Assembly (NCBI GenBank): GCA_963978905.1
Contig: OZ022257.1
Span: forward strand, 29,031,274 to 29,095,273
Source of the DNA: Trichostrongylus colubriformis
Taxonomy: Eukaryota > Nematoda > Chromadorea > Rhabditida > Trichostrongylidae
Direction: 5' to 3'
Length of the DNA stretch: 64,000 nucleotides
In this document: one piece after another, positions 58,802-64,000 of the stretch
Layout: the number at the start of each line of letters is the position of its first letter
Position numbering within the stretch: position 1 is the first letter of the stretch
The notes under the pieces: model-generated
The model's database searches: none
Seen by the model: only the letters and a program-made list of their open reading frames with translations
Told to the model about the DNA's origin: nothing
Program-made: the position numbers and the translations under genes

Positions 58802-60967
58802 AATAAGCTTCTTACCAGGAAGGGCTTTTTACTTCCCATGGAACTTCGAATAGAGACCCCTACAGATCGATAGGGCTTCAAACGCTGATTACAAATGTGA
58901 AAACTAAAAGTGCTACGGGCTGTTCGGAAGCGAGTTAGGAGGGGTCAAAGTTTACCTGTGATTTACCTGTGTTATCTCGTTGGCGAGGCACTTTGTCATC
59001 AGCATGGCCGTTGCTGAGATGGCAGCGGTCACCGTGGCTGAGTGGTAGTGTTGCGTTTCTGCAGGACGAGGGTCGACGGTTTGCTCCCTGCCTGTGAGGC
59101 TTCCTTTGCATTTTGTGTTTCACGGCCAGAAAGTGCTTAATTCACCTGAACCTTCCCTTATACTGGTACCTATTACACCCATCATTTACTCTGCCACTTT
59201 ATTTATAACTACAAACAACACTCACAAGGGAAGAATACCAAGTCGAAGAGAATCCCGTACCACACGAATTAGGCGTTGTTGCGTAAAAAAATTATGATAT
59301 TCGTGCACAGGGGGTCGAATTGCCCCTCTGTGCAAACTTTCAGCCAAATCCTGTTTTTGGTCCAACTCCGGAAAATTGGGGATAAAGTGATATGTAGTTT
59401 TTGAATTTTCTTCGACAGAAATTCCTGCAACCTCAACAAGATAAGCTACACATACCTGTTAGACTTGCCCATCGCACTAAACGTACGAAACAAGCGTCAA
59501 ATAAGAGCATTCAGGGGGGGGGCAAGGGTCAAAGACTTCTCCCTTTGTTCATTGTGCTGCCAGCCAATAGATCGTGAATTTTGGCAAAATTTGGTCAAAT
59601 TTTCGAATTGGCTAAAAACTTGTCTCCTGGGGTAATTTGATTCCCTCAACACAAAAAGCACACTGGTTTTGCACGAGAACGAGTGGCGCGCGCGTTATGG
59701 GCTTCCGAACGTACTATGTAATAATATTAGGTTGTCCAAAAAGCCTTGTCGTATTTTTCCAAAAAAAAAAAATCAGTAACTCTTGTTCACTTCGAGGCAG
59801 GTCCAGGCGGTTCAGGAATATGGTAGAACGTTCCCTAAGCTTTCTAGGAAAATTCATATTGACCCACCAGATTCCGTGGAGAGAGCTACAATGCCCGTTG
59901 TCGATACGCACCCAACTCGCGGTGTCATCTATTATGAGAGGTCTTGCGGCACCAAAACGACAGAAGCTTGCCACTCCATCAGCGATGCATTGGGCAAGGG
60001 ATGTGTGAGCTAGGAGACCGTGCGCCGCTGGTTCATCAGCTTCAGCAACGGCGAGATTGACATGAAAGACAAACCACGCTTGGGACTGTGCTGGATCTGG
60101 GACGCGGAAGGAATGCTTTTCCGCGAGGTGCTGGTACAAGGCGAGACAGTCACCGCTACCGTATGCACCCACCAGCTCCAGCAGCTCGCCGTCGCTGTTC
60201 GAGACAAGCGCCGAAAAAGGTCCGCGGTCACCCTCCTACATGACGATGCCCGCTCCAATTTCCTCCGATCGCCAAAAGTGCTCAGGCCAAGCTACAGGAG
60301 CTCGGCTGGGATATCCTGCCCCACCCGCCATACACTCCAGACATTGCCCTCTCTGACCAACACCTTACCCATACTCTCGAATCCTCCCTGGCCAAGAGAA
60401 AATTCCTTGATTATGACTTGCTTGCGAAGGCGATCGCTGACTTCTTCGACTCTTAGAACCCAGAGTTCTGGGAGGAGGGAATCAACGATTTTCCTATAAA
60501 GTAGCAGAGGAGTGCTGATAACAATGGTCACTACGTTGTTGCCTAATTGTTATTTGTTGGACAAAAAAAATAAAAAGTGATGATCGAAAAAAATACGACG
60601 AGACTTTTGGGACAACCTAATATTATGCATTCAGGTAAACGTGTAGACAATGCACCACATAATACAACGAATTCTGCACCGGCGGAGGTCTTACGCTTGA
60701 CCCGCATCATGCAGATCCGGAATACTACCTATGAGCTACGGTGGCCGTTGCAATCTCAGCAACCGCAGCGCTGATGGCGAAATGTCTCGCCAGTGAGATG
60801 TCACAGGCAAAATTTGACCCCTCCTAACTCGCTTCGGAACAGCCCGTAGCACTTTTGGTTATCACAATTGTAATCAGCGTTCAAGGCTCTATCGATCAGG
60901 AGTGGTCCCCACTCGAAGTTCCATGGAAAGTTCAAAACCCTCCCTGGTAAGTAGCTTATCTTTGATC
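58802..60967. mobile_element. Large inverted repeat (arms about 280 bp) enclosing a mariner
   Basis: The left arm 58802-59085 and the inverted right arm 60690-60967 share, in order, CCATGGAACTTCGA, GATCGATAG, CGCTGATTACAA, AGTGCTACGGGCTGTTC, CGAAGCGAGTTAGGAGGGGTCAAA and a tRNA-like tail. In the left arm that tail reads CCGTGGCTGAGTGGTAGTGT (A-box-like) then GAGGGTCGACGGTTTGCTCC (B-box-like). Identity is about 75-80% by eye. Either two SINE-like copies landed in opposite directions, or these are the arms of one element. A mariner occupies 59727-60620 between them. Confidence 0.65.
59727..60620 (+). mobile_element. Internally deleted Hsmar1-like mariner (894 bp)
   Basis: TA at 59725-59726 and 60621-60622 flanks the ends TTAGGTTGTCCAAAAAGCCT and, read inward from the right, TTAGGTTGTCCCAAAAGTCT. 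The plus strand encodes RGVIYYERSCGTKTTEACHS, ISDALGKGCVS, a stop, ETVRRWFISFSNGEIDMKDK then PRLG, and jumps directly to CWIWDAEGMLFREVLVQGE (first catalytic Asp) and VTLLHDDAR (second Asp). About 390 bp between the helix-turn-helix part and the catalytic core is missing relative to a full mariner. The third Asp region (60290-60490) is out of frame. It cannot encode transposase but has both termini. Confidence 0.85.
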
Positions 60968-61979
60968 TCCAGAAGGATATCACACTACTATTCGGGATAT
61001 TAGATAGTACGGCCATCGACACTTTTGGATTCGATCGCATCGATGATATCGAAGTTTTTGAGTTCATTTTCTCTATAGCGTGCATTGATCCTCAAAACCG
61101 CTCACTGTTCCTGTTTGGTGATCCTTGTCTCCTCCTTTTCAGGGAACTGTAGGGCCAGCCCAGTGACCTGATCTATGCGCAGAGCCGCAGAGTAATCAAG
61201 AGATCAAAAAGCAGCGTCGAAGCTGATAACGCTTGATAGTAATGGGAGAACAGTGGTGAAAAAAATCAGAACTATCGCGTTGAGATGATCTTTACATCAC
61301 TGGTTAACATTTTTGATAATGAACATCAGTACATATAGGTTTCGTCTATTAATTAATGCTCGTCCATATTCATATACATTCACGTGCAATTAACAGTCTT
61401 TTCAAATTCATGGTTTTGGGCTGCTTGAATGTCGCTTTTATTTTCTGGATGTGTAGAATCCTCCATTAGAGGGCTCCATGCAATTTTCATTGAATAAAAT
61501 GTTATTCAAGGAATGAGAAAAGAAATTCAACGTTCAGAATGCGCTGTGCACGAACGTTTGAGGCAATATTATGGAAGAAGCGCCTGCATTTTATTCAGAA
61601 GTCATTAAAAAATCTGCAGTACGCAAATAGTAGTCTGTGAAAGGTGAGTGACTATTCCATTGACTCGATCGATTCTACCCAAATGAGCTTAAAAACTTTC
61701 AAAAAAGTCGTGAGAAACTCTTGCTGAAAAGTGTCCTGAATCTGCATAATAATGAACTGCAAAATAATGCTCTTGTGGATTGGAACGGCGAGCAACAATT
61801 AAACCTGTGAGGGTAGGGCCAGAAAAGTCGGAAATTCGCCAGAGGGTAGAAAAAATAATTTCTACAGCTATCACCGAGATGCTGGTGTCCTTCTCATTGA
61901 AATTTGACATTTTACACACGGTTTAACTTGTCGCATCGAGACGAATCTAACGTTTTTAAGTTTTTCCACTTTATTCACT
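60968..61979. other. Intergenic, nothing recognised
   Basis: No recognisable domain, RNA gene or repeat ends. Open frames are short. Confidence 0.35.
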
Positions 61980-62473
61980 TTAAAGGCACTCTCCGCGATA
62001 ATCTCACCAGCTATTTACCCAGCCGCAGCCAAGAGACCCCCGGGTAACTGTCGCGGCTGTACCCCTAGAGCGGCGCCACGAGCCCTCCTGCCAGCGCAAA
62101 GCCCGCGGGAGGCAACTGGGACCCCACCCACCAATTGGCGACCCCACCCGGCAATGGACGAAGGTTTTTCCAACGTGGCGCTTACGTGAGCCTGTGATTC
62201 TGCGATAAGATGAGATAAGGTAGAAATTCCAGTACTTAATGAAACGTTCACTTGGGGAAATAGGTCATATCTCAAGGTTCTCATGATACTATCCAACGTG
62301 AACTGCTGTCTTCACGCGATGATCTCGTGCAAGGCCAGATGTCAGGAGGCCCCATTTTTGCCATATTCGGGGGCTTCTTTCGGATTTTTCTTTCTCAGTG
62401 TATTCTTTGGCACCTTTGGTTTCATAATTCAGCTCTTAAACCCATTTAAGGTAAACGCGGAAAGTGCCTTTAA
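61980..62473. mobile_element. TTAA-flanked inverted-repeat element, copy 3
   Basis: TTAA at 61980-61983 precedes AGGCACTCTCCGCGATAATC; the right end read inward is AGGCACTTTCCGCG, with TTAA outside at 62470-62473. The interior is GC-rich near 62020-62150 with a short direct duplication GACCCCACCC at about 62121 and 62142. The inner sequence differs from copies 1 and 2, so the three share ends rather than bodies. Confidence 0.75.
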
Positions 62474-64000
62474 ACGAAAGTAAAACGGTGCGACAGTTTA
62501 CTTCGATAAATCCATCGCCAGGCGTCGATTTTTCAAAAAATGTGAGCAGCATTGTAGATGTGAGCCTCCTACTTCCCCTCCGCCTCTTTTCAGCACCAAG
62601 AGCCCTGATTCCAGGTTCTGATTCCACTACATATATGTATCTACAGTTCAAAGCGAGACGAAGAATGATGCATCTAAATTTTCTACGGAGATGGCTGCTG
62701 GTATGGCCGCGATGCGTGCGAGGGTAGCGCTGGATAACAACCTTCCAAGGCAGAGTTGTAGCACATCGCTTCATATCGCTTCAAATTACCAGATAGGCAA
62801 CTGGTTGTTATAATATGCAAAATGAAGCATGTGCTGACTAAATGAATAACGATATATGTGCTGTGAATGGATCAGTCGAACCGTCGGATTCATCGAACCA
62901 ACGAGAAGGGCAACCTCTCCACTGAACATAATGAATAGGCCTGCATAAAACTAACTGGGAAGGTGAAAACGTTGAGTGAGGCTCAACTGTAGAGAAGGAT
63001 ATACGCAGTATAATGGGTTAATGTATACGCGTGAATCTGTAGTTGCACGGCGGTGGTCCACGCCACACGGTCATCCGTAATTGCTCAAGCTTTACGTCTT
63101 TTTCACTCCTAAAGAAATCGGTATAGCGAGCTCTCCACAATGAATACTGAATGTTAGTGTTTAAGACAACCAACAAATGGCAGTATGTGTCCACAAACGA
63201 TCTAAGTGCTATTTGTTCTCTTCAGTGAAGCCATTATGTTATGCAGTTTGTGCCGCAGTTGAGAAGCAGAACCAACGTGCAGGTCAGCGAAGTTTCTTGG
63301 AGCCCCTCAGCTCACAATTTCTGCCACTGTAGCACATATGCATATGTCTGATGCGGTCTCAACACTCCCTGTTCCAAAACATCAAATAGGCACAGCCTTT
63401 ACAATCCCTGCTTTGCCTCCCTCTTTCCGTTGAGTGTCTCCAAGTCCTTATGAACGTGGTACAGCGGCGATAGACTTCGAATGACGATTCAATACCATCT
63501 CGTAGCTTCAGCGCCACCGCTTCGGGGCGACACCCCGTGCATACATCATTCGCCTCAAGCCGTGTCAATCTTGCCTTTACTATCTCGGTCTCTGCTCATA
63601 TCTCGTGATATCTTATCACCTCATGAGCTGGTCGTCATAGCAACGCCATGCGGAGTGTTGAGACTGCACTGGCTTGTCGCCAAACTCAGTTCGATAGCCT
63701 GGAGGTATGCCAATTCCGGAAGTGCTTAGCTCCGCGATCTCTCACTGCGCATGTGTTGAGCGTGTCTATGCATCCCACTGTTAATCTCACCCTCAGCTCC
63801 TGGTATCCTACCGTATTCACATTGGATTCATTGAAGTCGATCTAGTCGATTCTCGTTATCTTTTTCAAGCGCTTAATCTCCATCTAATGCACAGTCAGTC
63901 GATTTCAGATAATTGAGGTAGCTCACAACGGATGCTGAACCCAGCTTCACATTATTTACGTTACACCTGCCGTCTTCCGCTTTGAAAAATGTCATTGCGC
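62474..64000. other. Intergenic, nothing recognised
   Basis: The minus-strand frame at 62436-62774 (112 aa) begins inside a host-like stretch and ends inside the TTAA element, so it is unlikely to be real. Frames at 63359-63568 (minus) and 63481-63729 (plus) overlap each other and give no familiar domain. A gene continuing past the window cannot be excluded. Confidence 0.35.

Noticed and set aside
62436..62774. 112-aa minus-strand frame
   Set aside because: It crosses from host-like sequence into the end of the TTAA element, which a real gene would not be expected to do.
1..64000. CRISPR arrays, bacterial operons or prophage
   Set aside because: The gene structures are intron-rich and eukaryotic; no regularly spaced short repeats or bacterial ribosome-binding sites are seen.

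Overview
The window looks like nuclear DNA of a clade V (strongylid) nematode, most plausibly a hookworm or close relative. The evidence is a canonical nematode cuticle collagen, short-exon genes split by many introns with TTTCAG-like acceptors, a likely trans-splice acceptor just before an initiator ATG, and a repeat load of Hsmar1-like mariners, CR1/Jockey-like and RTE-like LINEs, a Penelope-like element and Mutator-like elements (MULEs). The genus is inference.

Only four host genes can be reconstructed, all with consistent reading phase. (1) 12402-13720, plus: five-exon cuticle collagen, 313 aa, with a TATA box and a poly(A) signal. (2) 18742-21699, plus: eight-exon secreted dienelactone-hydrolase-family alpha/beta hydrolase, 276 aa, with a visible Cys-Asp-His triad. 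(3) 27888-34199, minus: ten-exon WBP11 orthologue, 372 aa, a spliceosome-associated proline-rich protein; its introns carry a mariner and an inverted-repeat element. (4) 34811-35463, minus: four-exon gene for an unrecognised basic 147-aa protein about 610 bp upstream of WBP11 on the same strand, so a nematode-type operon is possible but unproven.

The rest is mostly transposon strata. 1-12 kb: an RTE fragment, a TA-flanked inverted-repeat element, a 178-bp tandem repeat, C-tract repeats, a TTAA-flanked element and a GGAATTTGCGG minisatellite. 19.7-27.5 kb: a tRNA-headed repeat, a mariner fold-back, a second TA-type element inside a tandem repeat, and another inverted-repeat family. 35.5-53.6 kb: four LINE fragments, two MULE transposase regions, a 1.3-kb non-autonomous element with a 9-bp target-site duplication inside a LINE, and a Penelope fragment with a 14-bp duplication. 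54-64 kb: mariner remnants, a perfect tRNA-half palindrome at 57.1-57.3 kb, a large inverted repeat enclosing a mariner, and a third TTAA element.

Nothing amounts to a proven new system. The most unusual structure is the repeat in which a tRNA-like gene sits between inverted copies of the same flank, once as a perfect 72-bp-arm hairpin. The next best are the 9-bp-duplication elements, which a resident MULE could have mobilised.
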